From: Mesorhizobium zhangyense
GTDB lineage: Bacteria > Pseudomonadota > Alphaproteobacteria > Rhizobiales > Rhizobiaceae
Length of the DNA: 34,480 nucleotides
Reading direction: 5' to 3'
Assembly (NCBI RefSeq): GCF_011045115.1
Contig: NZ_JAAKZG010000026.1
Coordinates: 1 to 34,480, forward strand
Shown one piece after another: positions 1 to 7,360 of the stretch; positions within the stretch are counted from its first letter, which is position 1; the number at the start of each line of letters is the position of its first letter. The position numbers and the translations under genes were made by a program. The notes beneath the pieces were generated by a model. The model was not told the origin of the DNA. It saw only the letters and a list, made by a program, of their open reading frames with translations, and ran no database searches.

Positions 1-413
1 GGGAAACGGACAAGTTCATCCACTGGTGGCCGAACATGGAGGTATTCTTCCGCGGTCTTTATCTCCAACGCCGGATTATATGATCCAGTATTGATGGGTT
101 TTCGGACGGTCTGCCTGGCATTTACGCTGGAAACCGATCTGGTCGAAATTGCCGGCGTCAGCGAGTCCATGTGTGGAACGAGTATGTCGTTGCGGCGGGC
201 AAAGGCGACAAAGATCGATCGCACGGTCTCCGGATCGATCTCGCCGGCAATGCCTGCCTTGCAGGCGCTAAGGGCGATGGCATGTGTGCCGTTGCGGCAG
301 GCGATGGGCCAATCCTGCAGCAAGGCGTATGCTTCCATCACAGTCTCGATCCGGACGGGTAAGCCCATTCCGACAAGGACGATGACAGATTTCTCAAAGC
401 GGGTGCTGTTCAT
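1..413 (-). CDS. DUF982 domain protein, runs off the window start
   Basis: Translating the minus strand from ATG at 413-411 gives at least 137 codons with no stop before the window edge. Residues 1-80 have the DUF982 pattern of small rhizobial proteins: F-E-K-x-V-x-V near the start, a G-x-G turn, A-Y-x-L-L-x-x-W-P, H-A-x-A-L-x-A-C-x-A, then an E-x-V-R-x-x-F-x-A-F-A-R-R segment. A purine-rich GGGAG lies about 11 nt before the start. The start overlaps the end of the upstream HTH-like gene by 20 nt, so the two are probably co-transcribed. Known relatives are about 80-100 aa. The extra tail is not recognisable, uses poorer codons and faces a possible convergent gene, so it may be a lost stop. 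DUF982 has no established function. Confidence 0.6.
   Translation of the reverse strand, partial: MNSTRFEKSVIVLVGMGLPVRIETVMEAYALLQDWPIACRNGTHAIALSACKAGIAGEIDPETVRSIFVAFARRNDILVPHMDSLTPAISTRSVSSVNARQTVRKPINTGSYNPALEIKTAEEYLHVRPPVDELVRF
3..83 (+). CDS. Possible C-terminal end of an unrecognised protein (partial)
   Basis: Reading the plus strand from base 3 gives 26 codons and then TGA at 81-83. The peptide is rich in Trp, Phe and Tyr (FIHWWPNMEVFFRGLYLQRR). Most third codon positions are G or C, as in the clear genes of this window, and unlike the overlapping minus-strand frame. This suggests the tail of a gene that starts before the window and converges on the DUF982 gene. I do not recognise the family, and the fragment is too short to be certain that it is coding. 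Confidence 0.3.
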   Translation, partial: ETDKFIHWWPNMEVFFRGLYLQRRII

Positions 414-801
414 GGTCCGAAGCTCCCTTTCGTTGTCTTGGCATCGGCATAGGGCGAGTGTCCACAGCGGCACTGAATCGGACAGTGCGGTGCGGGTAAG
501 GAAACTGCGCCGCGATTCCGTCCAGTGCTGGATACTTGCCTGCACGTTTGGCGACCTCGACGTCGGGAAGTTTGATCGGCCTGGTATCCGATGTGACGTC
601 CACTCGACCCAAGCTCGGCGGCGGCAATGCCTTGTGCGCCTTGACCAATGCCTCGAGCCACGCTGCGGCGGCAATGGGCGCACGCTCCCGTCCGTCAAGC
701 CAGGCCATGCCCTCGTTTTCAGGGCGGCGTAGCTGTTCGGCGAGGTCTGTCGACTTCCACCTGAGAATCTTAAGACATTCACGCAATCGTCCCGGAATCA
801 T
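394..801 (-). CDS. Small protein with HTH-like N-terminus, hypothetical
   Basis: This 135-aa protein starts at ATG 801-799 with AAAGGAAG just upstream. Its first 55 residues resemble the lambda-repressor-like fold of small rhizobial proteins: R-L-R-E-C-L-x-x-L-x-W-K-S, then D-L-A-E-x-L, W-L-D-G-R-E-R-A-P-I and A-A-W-L-E-A-L. A helix-turn-helix role in DNA binding is therefore plausible but unproven. The C-terminal 75 residues are proline- and arginine-rich and I do not recognise them. It follows the 76-aa gene downstream of groEL on the same strand and overlaps the DUF982 gene by 20 nt. It probably belongs to the tail of the groESL transcription unit or to a short operon with those genes. Confidence 0.6.
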   Translation of the reverse strand: MIPGRLRECLKILRWKSTDLAEQLRRPENEGMAWLDGRERAPIAAAAWLEALVKAHKALPPPSLGRVDVTSDTRPIKLPDVEVAKRAGKYPALDGIAAQFPYPHRTVRFSAAVDTRPMPMPRQRKGASDHEQHPL

Positions 802-891
802 GTCGAACTTCCTTTACGGTTTGGTGGAGCTCGCGCGAGCCTCTACCATCCTCAAATGCAGAAGACCTCGCCCGGAGGCGAGGTCCGCGGT

Positions 892-1122
892 TCACGTTCC
901 GCTGCTGGTCGATGGCCCGGCTGAGACCGACACGTGCTGCGCGGCAAGGAATATCAGCGTTGAAGCAACCGTGCGGCGGCTCCAGCCGACGGATTCGGCC
1001 ATGTCGATCAGGCCGTCCAGCAGCGGTTTCAGTGCGCTCCTGCATTCTGTTTCGTGGGCCAGAAACTCATTCGCCGAATGTGTCGGAGACGGAACAGCCC
1101 CAACGCTCGTCGTCATATTCAT
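892..1122 (-). CDS. Small hypothetical protein downstream of groEL
   Basis: This 76-aa protein starts at ATG 1122-1120, preceded by GAAGGATGCC, which holds a short Shine-Dalgarno-like AGGA. A longer reading from 1302 is possible but would overlap groEL. The middle of the protein (A-L-K-P-L-L-D-G-L-I-D-M-A-E-S-V-G-W-S) and the following segment (R-R-T-V-A-S-T-L-I-F-L-A-A-Q-H-V) look like two amphipathic helices. The protein is small, soluble and has no signal peptide. I recall similar unannotated short proteins in rhizobia but can assign no function. It sits 68 nt after groEL, behind a strong hairpin. Confidence 0.5.
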   Translation of the reverse strand: MNMTTSVGAVPSPTHSANEFLAHETECRSALKPLLDGLIDMAESVGWSRRTVASTLIFLAAQHVSVSAGPSTSSGT

Positions 1123-1150
1123 GGCATCCTTCGAAGTCAGTCTGACATGA

Positions 1151-1174
1151 GCCCGCTCCCGATCGGGAGCGGGC
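1151..1174 (-). terminator. Perfect hairpin after groEL
   Basis: GCCCGCTCCC and GGGAGCGGGC form a perfect 10-bp stem around a GATC loop. It starts 16 nt past the groEL stop. There is no U-run after it on the minus strand, so it may be an mRNA-stabilising or partial terminator structure rather than a complete intrinsic terminator. Confidence 0.6.
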
Positions 1175-1189
1175 AGCTTCATCGGGACC

Positions 1190-2833
<1,644 letters not shown>

Positions 2834-2880
2834 TCAAATCTAGGCAGCTTTCGTTGACTGGTTGACCGTCTAAGACGCCT

Positions 2881-3195
2881 TCAGGCGGCCTTCTTCAGCG
2901 TGGCGCTCTGTTCGATCACGCCCATCACGTCGCTTTCCTTCATGATGATAAGGTCTTCACCGTTGAGTTTGATCTCGGTGCCGGACCATTTGCCGAACAG
3001 GATGCGGTCGCCGACCTTGACGTCGAGCGCGAGGAGCTTGCCGCTTTCTTCGCGGGCACCTGGACCGACAGCGATGACTTCGCCTTCGCTTGGTTTTTCC
3101 TTCGCGGTATCGGGGATGATGATGCCGCCGGCGGTCTTTTCGTCGGCCTCGATGCGGCGGACCAGGATACGGTCATGCAATGGACGGAACGTCAT
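2881..3195 (-). CDS. groES: 10 kDa co-chaperonin GroES
   Basis: GroES is the heptameric lid of the GroEL chamber. The 104-aa product starts [14 protein letters not shown] at ATG 3195-3193, with AAGGAGA 5 nt upstream. The open frame extends further upstream, but that part has no GroES similarity. It has the family core: [11 protein letters not shown], a mobile-loop segment with [16 protein letters not shown] (about 20-35), [26 protein letters not shown] and [15 protein letters not shown]. The length is normal. It is the first gene of the groESL unit, with about 200 nt of upstream regulatory DNA. Confidence 0.98.
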   Translation of the reverse strand: MTFRPLHDRILVRRIEADEKTAGGIIIPDTAKEKPSEGEVIAVGPGAREESGKLLALDVKVGDRILFGKWSGTEIKLNGEDLIIMKESDVMGVIEQSATLKKAA

Positions 3196-3299
3196 ATCGT
3201 TCTCCTTCAGGACAAACAGATTGTGAGAGGTCCCTCCGCTCCGGACCGGCTGGTCCGGAGCGGGGCTCGCGCAACCCTTTCGGCATCGCGCGCACATCG

Positions 3300-3328
3300 A
3301 GGTAGTTTTGCGATTTTCCGGTTTCAAG
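3300..3328 (-). promoter_or_regulatory. Candidate RpoH promoter for groES
   Basis: On the minus strand, CTTGAA (3328-3323) is followed after 17 nt by CTACCT (3305-3300). The -35 matches the alphaproteobacterial RpoH consensus (CTTGAA-N17-CCANAT). The -10 matches only partly. It would put the start of transcription about 100 nt before groES. Confidence 0.3.
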
Positions 3329-3347
3329 AGGCGACGTAAAATTTTTT

Positions 3348-3374
3348 TTGGCACTCGCACCGCACGATTGCTAG
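3348..3374 (-). promoter_or_regulatory. Degenerate CIRCE operator upstream of groES
   Basis: On the minus strand the site reads CTAGCAATC, nine bases, GAGTGCCAA. The HrcA operator CIRCE is TTAGCACTC-N9-GAGTGCTAA, so 15 of 18 arm positions match and the 9-nt spacing is exact. It lies about 150 nt before the groES start. HrcA repression of groESL through CIRCE is well established in alphaproteobacteria. The three mismatches suggest weakened binding. Confidence 0.65.
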
Positions 3375-3422
3375 CGCCATGAAAATGCAGACCTAATTCC
3401 CTTCCGGCACCGAAAATTCGCG

Positions 3423-3451
3423 CTTGAATTTTCGAAATCGTCGAACAAAAT
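3423..3451 (+). promoter_or_regulatory. Candidate RpoH promoter for the 3528 gene and usg
   Basis: CTTGAA (3423-3428), a 17-nt spacer and CAAAAT (3446-3451) match the alphaproteobacterial heat-shock consensus CTTGAA-N17-CCANAT at every defined position but one. The site lies about 75 nt before the start of the 114-aa gene and points towards it. Confidence 0.45.
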
Positions 3452-3527
3452 TATCTGAACCCTCGCACTGCCGGGAACACTGAACCGAAGCCTTTGCAAA
3501 GGAGACTTTTGAAGAAGGAAGACCAAG

Positions 3528-3872
3528 ATGGACCGACAGAAGCTATCGCCGATCATTTCCTCTCTTGCTCCCGAAACATCCGACCTCGCGCTCGACCGCC
3601 TGCTTTCGCCGTCGCGCTTTTTCAAGCATCCCGACGAGGTGCTGGGCGACGACACGTTCGATCTTCAGGAAAAGCGCGCAATCCTCTCATCCTGGGCGTC
3701 AGACGCCTGCGCCGTGGAATCGATGCCGGCGCTGCGTCAGCCGCCCGGCTCATCGCAGCCGATTTCTTTCGACGAGATTATGGAGGCGCTGCGTCGGCTC
3801 GATCGCGATGCATCAGCGCGCCCGCCGGTATCAGGTGAGTCGTGCCACAGTTTCGACAGATTGGATGCCTGA
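3528..3872 (+). CDS. Conserved rhizobial hypothetical protein in a heat-shock cluster
   Basis: This 114-aa protein starts at ATG 3528 with AAGGAAG about 6 nt upstream. The segment LALDRLLSPSRFFKHPDEVL, followed by L-x-E-K-R-A-I-L-S-S-W-A-S-D-A-C-A-V-E and then F-D-E-I-M-E-A-L-R-R-L-D, looks like a small family I recall from rhizobial genomes, often near stress genes. No biochemical role is known to me. There is no signal peptide or membrane segment. A likely heat-shock promoter lies upstream, and usg follows after 22 nt with its own strong ribosome binding site, so the two probably form an operon. The last 15 residues (after about 100) are less typical. Confidence 0.75.
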   Translation: MDRQKLSPIISSLAPETSDLALDRLLSPSRFFKHPDEVLGDDTFDLQEKRAILSSWASDACAVESMPALRQPPGSSQPISFDEIMEALRRLDRDASARPPVSGESCHSFDRLDA

Positions 3873-3894
3873 AGGGTCGCGAAAGGAGCAACGC

Positions 3895-4173
3895 ATGGTA
3901 ACTACGGTCAGCAGGGAATTCCGCCTGCAGATGGAGGGGTACGGCCTGACCACCGCCGAGATCCACTATCATCTTCCCGATCATCCCAGCCTTCTGCAAC
4001 TCTATGTCTGGCAGGAATATGATCTCGCGCCTGAGTTTCCCGAGTTGAGGGGCTTTCTGGACTATTGGAGGCAGGAGTTGGACGGCGCGCTGCATTCCGT
4101 GCGCGCCGCCCATCATCGCCTGATCAAGCCATCGGAGTGGCGCGCCGTCGATGGCGTCATTGCCATCCATTGA
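3895..4173 (+). CDS. usg: Usg family protein
   Basis: Usg is a short alphaproteobacterial protein first named for its position upstream of trpF in Caulobacter. Its biochemical role is unsettled, so the link to tryptophan synthesis is positional only. The 92-aa product starts at ATG 3895, with AAAGGAG placed well upstream. It shows the family's conserved stretches: the LQMEGYGLTTAEIHYHLPDH core, P-S-L-L-Q-L-Y-V-W-Q-E-Y-D-L-A-P-E-F-P-E-L, F-L-D-Y-W-R-Q-E-L-D-G, LHSVRAAHHRLI and W-R-A-V-D-G. Its end overlaps the end of the convergent DUF982 gene by 17 nt. Accessory usg copies next to stress genes are plausible in rhizobial replicons. Confidence 0.9.
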   Translation: MVTTVSREFRLQMEGYGLTTAEIHYHLPDHPSLLQLYVWQEYDLAPEFPELRGFLDYWRQELDGALHSVRAAHHRLIKPSEWRAVDGVIAIH

Positions 4174-4483
4174 CGATCATTTCGGGCCGCAGACCATTGA
4201 TCACCAGCACCGAGCGAGGCTTGCGGTGAGCGCGCACCGCTGACGGGACCAGCCCGGCCCGCCTGGCTGCCCTGAGGAATGCCTTGTGCGCATCGTGCGC
4301 GCTCCGCCAGCCGTCCAACGCATCGCGACAGGCGCGCGCGGCAGCACGCCAGCTTCTCCCACGTGCCCAGTCGGGCCATTGCTGATCCAGGCATTCCAAG
4401 GCCTCGAAGCTGCTGGCGACATTGCGCAAAGCGGTGTGGAACTTGAGGGTAACAGGTTCAGGGAACTGAACATCGTTCATCAC
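4157..4483 (-). CDS. DUF982 domain protein
   Basis: This 108-aa protein starts at ATG 4483-4481 with GGAGGAAGTG just upstream. It has the DUF982 layout: a strand pair near residues 8-22 (P-V-T-L-K-F-H-T-A-L-R-N-V), then S-S-F-E-A-L-E-C-L, W-P-D-W-A-R-G, A-A-R-A-C-R-D-A-L-D-G, and a final helix with A-H-K-A-F-L-R-A-A-R-R-A-G. The roughly 25-residue tail is basic. The family is confined mainly to rhizobia and has no known function. It converges on usg with a 17-nt overlap. It is the second DUF982 gene in the window, and the two are clearly diverged from each other. Confidence 0.8.
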   Translation of the reverse strand: MMNDVQFPEPVTLKFHTALRNVASSFEALECLDQQWPDWARGRSWRAAARACRDALDGWRSAHDAHKAFLRAARRAGLVPSAVRAHRKPRSVLVINGLRPEMIVNGWQ

Positions 4484-4620
4484 TTCCTCCGTTCTTAGAG
4501 TCTTTTACGAGCAAGCAATCGAATGGCACCTTCATCGGCGCACATCCGTTGATGGAGATGGCGACGGTCAGCGGAACGTCAAGGCTGCGGCCGCGCGCTA
4601 TAATTTCGCATAGCGATCAC

Positions 4621-4852
4621 CTAACCACACGAAATATTCCAATTGTCTTCCAGGCCGGCATCCAGCAGATCAATGAGATCCGCAATACGCGTTCCCGGCA
4701 GAGGCCGGCCTTCACCCATCAAGGCCTCATCCTCGTTGAGCCAAGCCCACGCCTCCCGCAATTCATCGGCGGAGGCGCCAGTCGCGACGATCTCCGCGAC
4801 CATGGCCTCATCGACCGGGGCCGAGCACCGAAACCACCTCGTCGCGCGTCAT
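4621..4852 (-). pseudogene. Small conserved protein gene broken by a 1-nt frameshift
   Basis: From ATG 4852-4850 the minus strand reads MTRDEVVSVLGP, then shifts to G-R and TGA at 4810-4808. Skipping one base in the GGGG run at 4817-4820 (CCCC on the coding strand) restores P-V-D-E-A-M-V-A-E-I-V-A-T-G-A-S and continues through A-W-A-W-L-N-E-D-E-A-L, G-R-P-L-P-G-T-R and I-A-D-L-I-D-L-L to TAG at 4623-4621. The joined product is about 76 aa and, from memory, resembles a small family of alphaproteobacterial hypothetical proteins with the same order of motifs. Either a 1-nt insertion inactivated the gene or the base is a sequencing error. A shorter 60-aa protein from ATG 4803 is possible but has no clear ribosome binding site. 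Confidence 0.6.
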
Positions 4853-4930
4853 CGTTATCACCCGTCATCGAATCTGTCTGAGGGTCTGTTGAACGCTGCG
4901 AATGGCATGCCGTTCCATGAACAAACAGCT

Positions 4931-4959
4931 CTTGACGCGCCAAACGACAATTCCCAAAT
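4931..4959 (+). promoter_or_regulatory. RpoH-type promoter of the hsp20 operon
   Basis: CTTGAC (4931-4936), a 17-nt spacer and CCAAAT (4954-4959) fit the alphaproteobacterial RpoH consensus CTTGAA-N17-CCANAT, with one mismatch in the -35 and none in the -10. A start of transcription near 4966 would give a leader of about 88 nt that ends at the first Hsp20 gene. Confidence 0.65.
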
Positions 4960-4965
4960 CGATAC

Positions 4966-5053
4966 CGTCGACGCCCCATGGGGTCGGCAAAGTCAGGGGG
5001 CACTGCTTCCTTGGCGCCTTTCGTATCTATGTTGCTCAATGGAGGATGTAGCT
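4966..5053 (+). promoter_or_regulatory. ROSE-like RNA thermometer in the hsp20 leader
   Basis: The leader ends in the layout of ROSE elements, which block translation of rhizobial small heat-shock genes at normal temperature and melt on heating. TTGCT (5032-5036) fits the conserved U(U/C)GCU motif and lies just before the Shine-Dalgarno GGAGGA (5041-5046). CUAUGUUGCUC (about 5027-5037) can pair with GAGGAUGUAG (about 5042-5051) with one unpaired G opposite the Shine-Dalgarno, as in the known structure. A second upstream stem, AGGGGGC with GCGCCUU, is also possible. The pairing was worked out by hand and not folded. Confidence 0.7.
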
Positions 5054-5536
5054 ATGAGAACCGTATTTGACTTTTCTCCCCTCTACCGGTCGAGCATCGG
5101 CTTCGACCGCATCGTCGACCTGCTTGAGAATGCGAGCCGCGTGACGACCATCGACAACTGGCCGCCCTACGACATCGCCAAGACCGGCGAGGATGCCTAC
5201 CGCATCGCCATGGCGGTCGCCGGCTTTTCCCAGGCCGAACTCTCGGTGACGCACGAGCCAAACATTCTCGTGGTCTCGGGCGAGAAGGCCAGCGAGGACA
5301 ACGGCGACTACCTGCATCGCGGCATCGCCGGGCGACCTTTCCAGCGCCGTTTCGAACTGGCCGATCACGTGAAAGTCGTTGGGGCCAATCTCGCCAGCGG
5401 CTTGCTGACCATCGACCTCAAGCGTGAGATCCCCGAGGAGATGAAGCCACGCCGGATCGAAATCGGCAATGCCACGCAGGCGCCGCGGATCGAGGCTGCG
5501 AAGACCAGGATCGCGCCGGAAAAGCAGGTCGCCTGA
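5054..5536 (+). CDS. Small heat-shock protein, Hsp20/IbpA type
   Basis: This is an ATP-independent holdase chaperone that binds unfolding proteins and forms large oligomers. The 160-aa product starts MRTVFDFSPLYRSSIGFDR at ATG 5054, with GGAGG 8 nt before it. The open frame extends upstream, but that part is the regulatory leader. The alpha-crystallin domain spans about residues 35-135: N-W-P-P-Y-D-I, Y-R-I-A-M-A-V-A-G-F, L-V-V-S-G-E-K, Y-L-H-R-G-I-A-G-R-P-F-Q-R-R-F-E-L and N-L-A-S-G-L-L-T-I-D-L. The sequence is of the rhizobial class A (IbpA-like) type. It is the first gene of a two-gene hsp20 operon behind an RpoH-type promoter and a ROSE-like leader. Confidence 0.96.
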   Translation: MRTVFDFSPLYRSSIGFDRIVDLLENASRVTTIDNWPPYDIAKTGEDAYRIAMAVAGFSQAELSVTHEPNILVVSGEKASEDNGDYLHRGIAGRPFQRRFELADHVKVVGANLASGLLTIDLKREIPEEMKPRRIEIGNATQAPRIEAAKTRIAPEKQVA

Positions 5537-5615
5537 TTGGCAATGTTCGAAGTTCCGGCGGCGCCGGCTTTCTGCCAGACGCCGCTGGAAAGCACTTTCA
5601 AGAGGAGTGAAGACT

Positions 5616-6122
5616 ATGAGCGTACGTGATCTTATCCCCTGGGGCCGGGACCGCAGCCAGCTTCCGAGCCTCTTCCGTGATGACGACCGGGATCCATTCC
5701 TGTCCCTGCATCGTGAAGTGAACCGTCTCTTTGATAACGCCTTCCGCGGCTTCGGCGAGGGATTGCCGTCGCTTGGTCGGTTCTCGTCAAACGGGGGCCC
5801 CTGGCCGAACGTAGAAATCTCCGATGGCGAAAAGGAGATCAAGCTGACCGCCGAGGTGCCTGGTCTGGAGGAAAGGGACATCGAGCTTCTGTTCGACGAT
5901 GGCGTGCTGACGCTGAGGGGCGAAAAGCGCTCCGAGACCGAAGACAAGGATCGTCAGTTTTCCGAGCGGTTCTACGGTCGCTTCGAGCGCCGCATCCCAC
6001 TCGGCTATGAGATCGACGAGGACAAGATCGACGCGCGTTTCCGGAACGGCGTGCTGACCGTGACCTTGCCGAAGACCGCCAGAGCACAGTCGCAGGCCAG
6101 GCGTATCGCCATCAAGAGCTGA
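5616..6122 (+). CDS. Small heat-shock protein, second Hsp20
   Basis: The 168-aa Hsp20 begins MSVRDLIPWGRDRSQLP at ATG 5616, with AGAGGAG about 8 nt before it. Its N-terminal arm contains F-L-S-L-H-R-E-V-N-R-L-F-D. The alpha-crystallin domain (about 60-165) has P-N-V-E-I-S-D, L-T-A-E-V-P-G-L-E-E-R-D-I, L-T-L-R-G-E-K-R, F-Y-G-R-F-E-R-R-I-P-L and N-G-V-L-T-V-T-L-P-K. It is of a different subclass from the first gene, closer to the common Hsp20/HspL type, so the pair could form mixed oligomers. It lies 79 nt after the first gene and is probably co-transcribed. The gap can form a small stem, CACU with AGUG, around its Shine-Dalgarno, but it lacks the ROSE motif. Confidence 0.96.
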   Translation: MSVRDLIPWGRDRSQLPSLFRDDDRDPFLSLHREVNRLFDNAFRGFGEGLPSLGRFSSNGGPWPNVEISDGEKEIKLTAEVPGLEERDIELLFDDGVLTLRGEKRSETEDKDRQFSERFYGRFERRIPLGYEIDEDKIDARFRNGVLTVTLPKTARAQSQARRIAIKS

Positions 6123-6133
6123 CGTATGGCAGC

Positions 6134-6165
6134 GCGGGAGATCGGCAAGTTTGGCCGCCTCCCGC
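6134..6165 (+). terminator. Weak hairpin after the hsp20 operon
   Basis: GCGGGAG (6134-6140) and CTCCCGC (6159-6165) pair across an 18-nt loop that can itself form a small GGC/GCC stem. It lies 11 nt past the second Hsp20 stop. The bases after it (TTGTC) are only slightly T-rich, so termination strength is uncertain. Confidence 0.4.
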
Positions 6166-6554
6166 TTGTCGAAACGGTGCCCGCGATGACTGGCGACTGG
6201 TGAGGTTGTGGAATTTCTCGCAGGACCCACGGGCGGTTGAGTTGCGACAGAATATTTCGACATCGATGTGCATGCATATGACGAGCCGGACTATGGCAAT
6301 GATTGATTGCCGCTGTGGCGCGGCCACAGTTCTATTAGCGCCAGCGATGTCCGCTTCTGTCGGACGAGGTGCGCCGGCGGAATGATCGACATGACAGCGC
6401 AAACCCGCCTTTCTCTGGTCATTGCCGCCCCGTTCGTAGTGCGCACAGACTTCCCCCTACGACCACGCGCGAGTTTGCAAAAACTTATTGCGCTCGCAGA
6501 TAGCGACCGCGGCATACGCAGTTCAACCGAAAAGTCAGTTCACCGGAATTTTCC
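6166..6554. other. Gene-free stretch between hsp20 and the truncated binding protein
   Basis: I see no convincing coding frame, tRNA or insertion sequence in this stretch. Short frames on both strands lack ribosome binding sites and family features. It probably holds the rest of the hsp20 3' region and the promoter region that once drove the binding-protein gene. Confidence 0.5.
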
Positions 6555-6581
6555 AAAATGCATTCCAAAAATGGAACGCAT
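6555..6581. promoter_or_regulatory. Inverted repeat related to one at 10324
   Basis: ATGCATTCC (6558-6566) and GGAACGCAT (6573-6581) form an inverted repeat, 8 of 9 pairs, with a 6-nt A-rich centre. AAAATGCATTCC and ATGGAACGC recur almost unchanged at 10324-10344, upstream of the ABM-like gene. A shared operator for one regulator of the sulfur-type locus is a reasonable inference. Confidence 0.5.
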
Positions 6582-7358
6582 TTCCTATCAAATGGTTGTT
6601 CTCTGCTTACTCTGAACGCTGTAGACGTCGGCATCCCGATCGTCCCCATCGCGGCGTTTCCGCTCCCGGTGAACACCGTCGACGGCGTCGTGCGCAAGGA
6701 AAGCGGCATTACCGATGCCGCAAGCCTGCGCGGCAAAAAGGTCGCTTACCAGCGGGGTACCACCGGGCACTTCAGCCTGCTCAAATATCTGGAAGCGGCC
6801 AACGTGGACTTCAGCGAGATTCAGGGTGTAAGCCTTTCAGGTGCAGACGGGTTCACAGCACTCTCCCAAGGAGAGGTGGACGCATGGTTTCATTGGCAAC
6901 CTGCGGCGACGATAGGACTCGCAAGGCTGGCAGATCAGGTCATCAGGCTCGAGAACGTGCCAACCTACGACTACGCGTTCTATGTCGCGCGGGAAGGGTT
7001 CTACGAAGAACAACCGGAGATCGCCGTGAAGCTCGCAGTCGCGGTACGCGAGGTCCAGAAGCGCATCAATGACAATCCGGCAGGCACGGTCGCGCTCTGG
7101 GCTGCCAATGGCGGGTTCGAGGCCGGCAGCGTTGAGGCGAAGGCGTTCGAGCAGTTGTTGACGGAGAAGCGCGTCTCGGAATCGACGGCCGTCGATCTGC
7201 ATCCAGCCGACAAGCGTGCTGCGGATGCCACGCAGGTACTTGCGACGAGCTTTTATAAGCACGGCGTGCTGCCGCGCGAAGTTGACCTGTCGGCATTTAT
7301 CCTCAACCCGAAGTTCGATGCCGTGCGCGAGGCGGTGGCCGGTGCGCTGGCGGCCTGA
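6558..7358 (+). pseudogene. SsuA/TauA-type ABC substrate-binding protein, 5' end missing
   Basis: From about residue 19 the frame matches periplasmic binding proteins of the aliphatic sulfonate/nitrate/taurine class: L-R-G-K-K-V-A-Y-Q-R-G-T-T-G-H, L-x-K-Y-L-E-A-A-N-V-D, the G-E-V-D-A-W-F-H-W-Q-P region, and F-Y-V-A-R-E-G-F. Such proteins are usually about 310-340 aa with a signal peptide. Here at most about 248 aa remain, and the signal peptide and roughly the first 70-80 mature residues are absent. The ATG at 6558 lies inside an inverted repeat, so the deletion seems to have fused regulatory DNA to the middle of the gene. No permease or ATPase gene is nearby. It ends 2 nt before the monooxygenase gene, so it was probably the first gene of that operon. 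Export is not expected. Confidence 0.75.
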
Positions 7359-7360
7359 CC

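Noticed and set aside
5537..5615. Second ROSE-like thermosensor between the two hsp20 genes
   Set aside because: A small stem around the Shine-Dalgarno is possible, but the U(U/C)GCU motif is absent and the gap is short.
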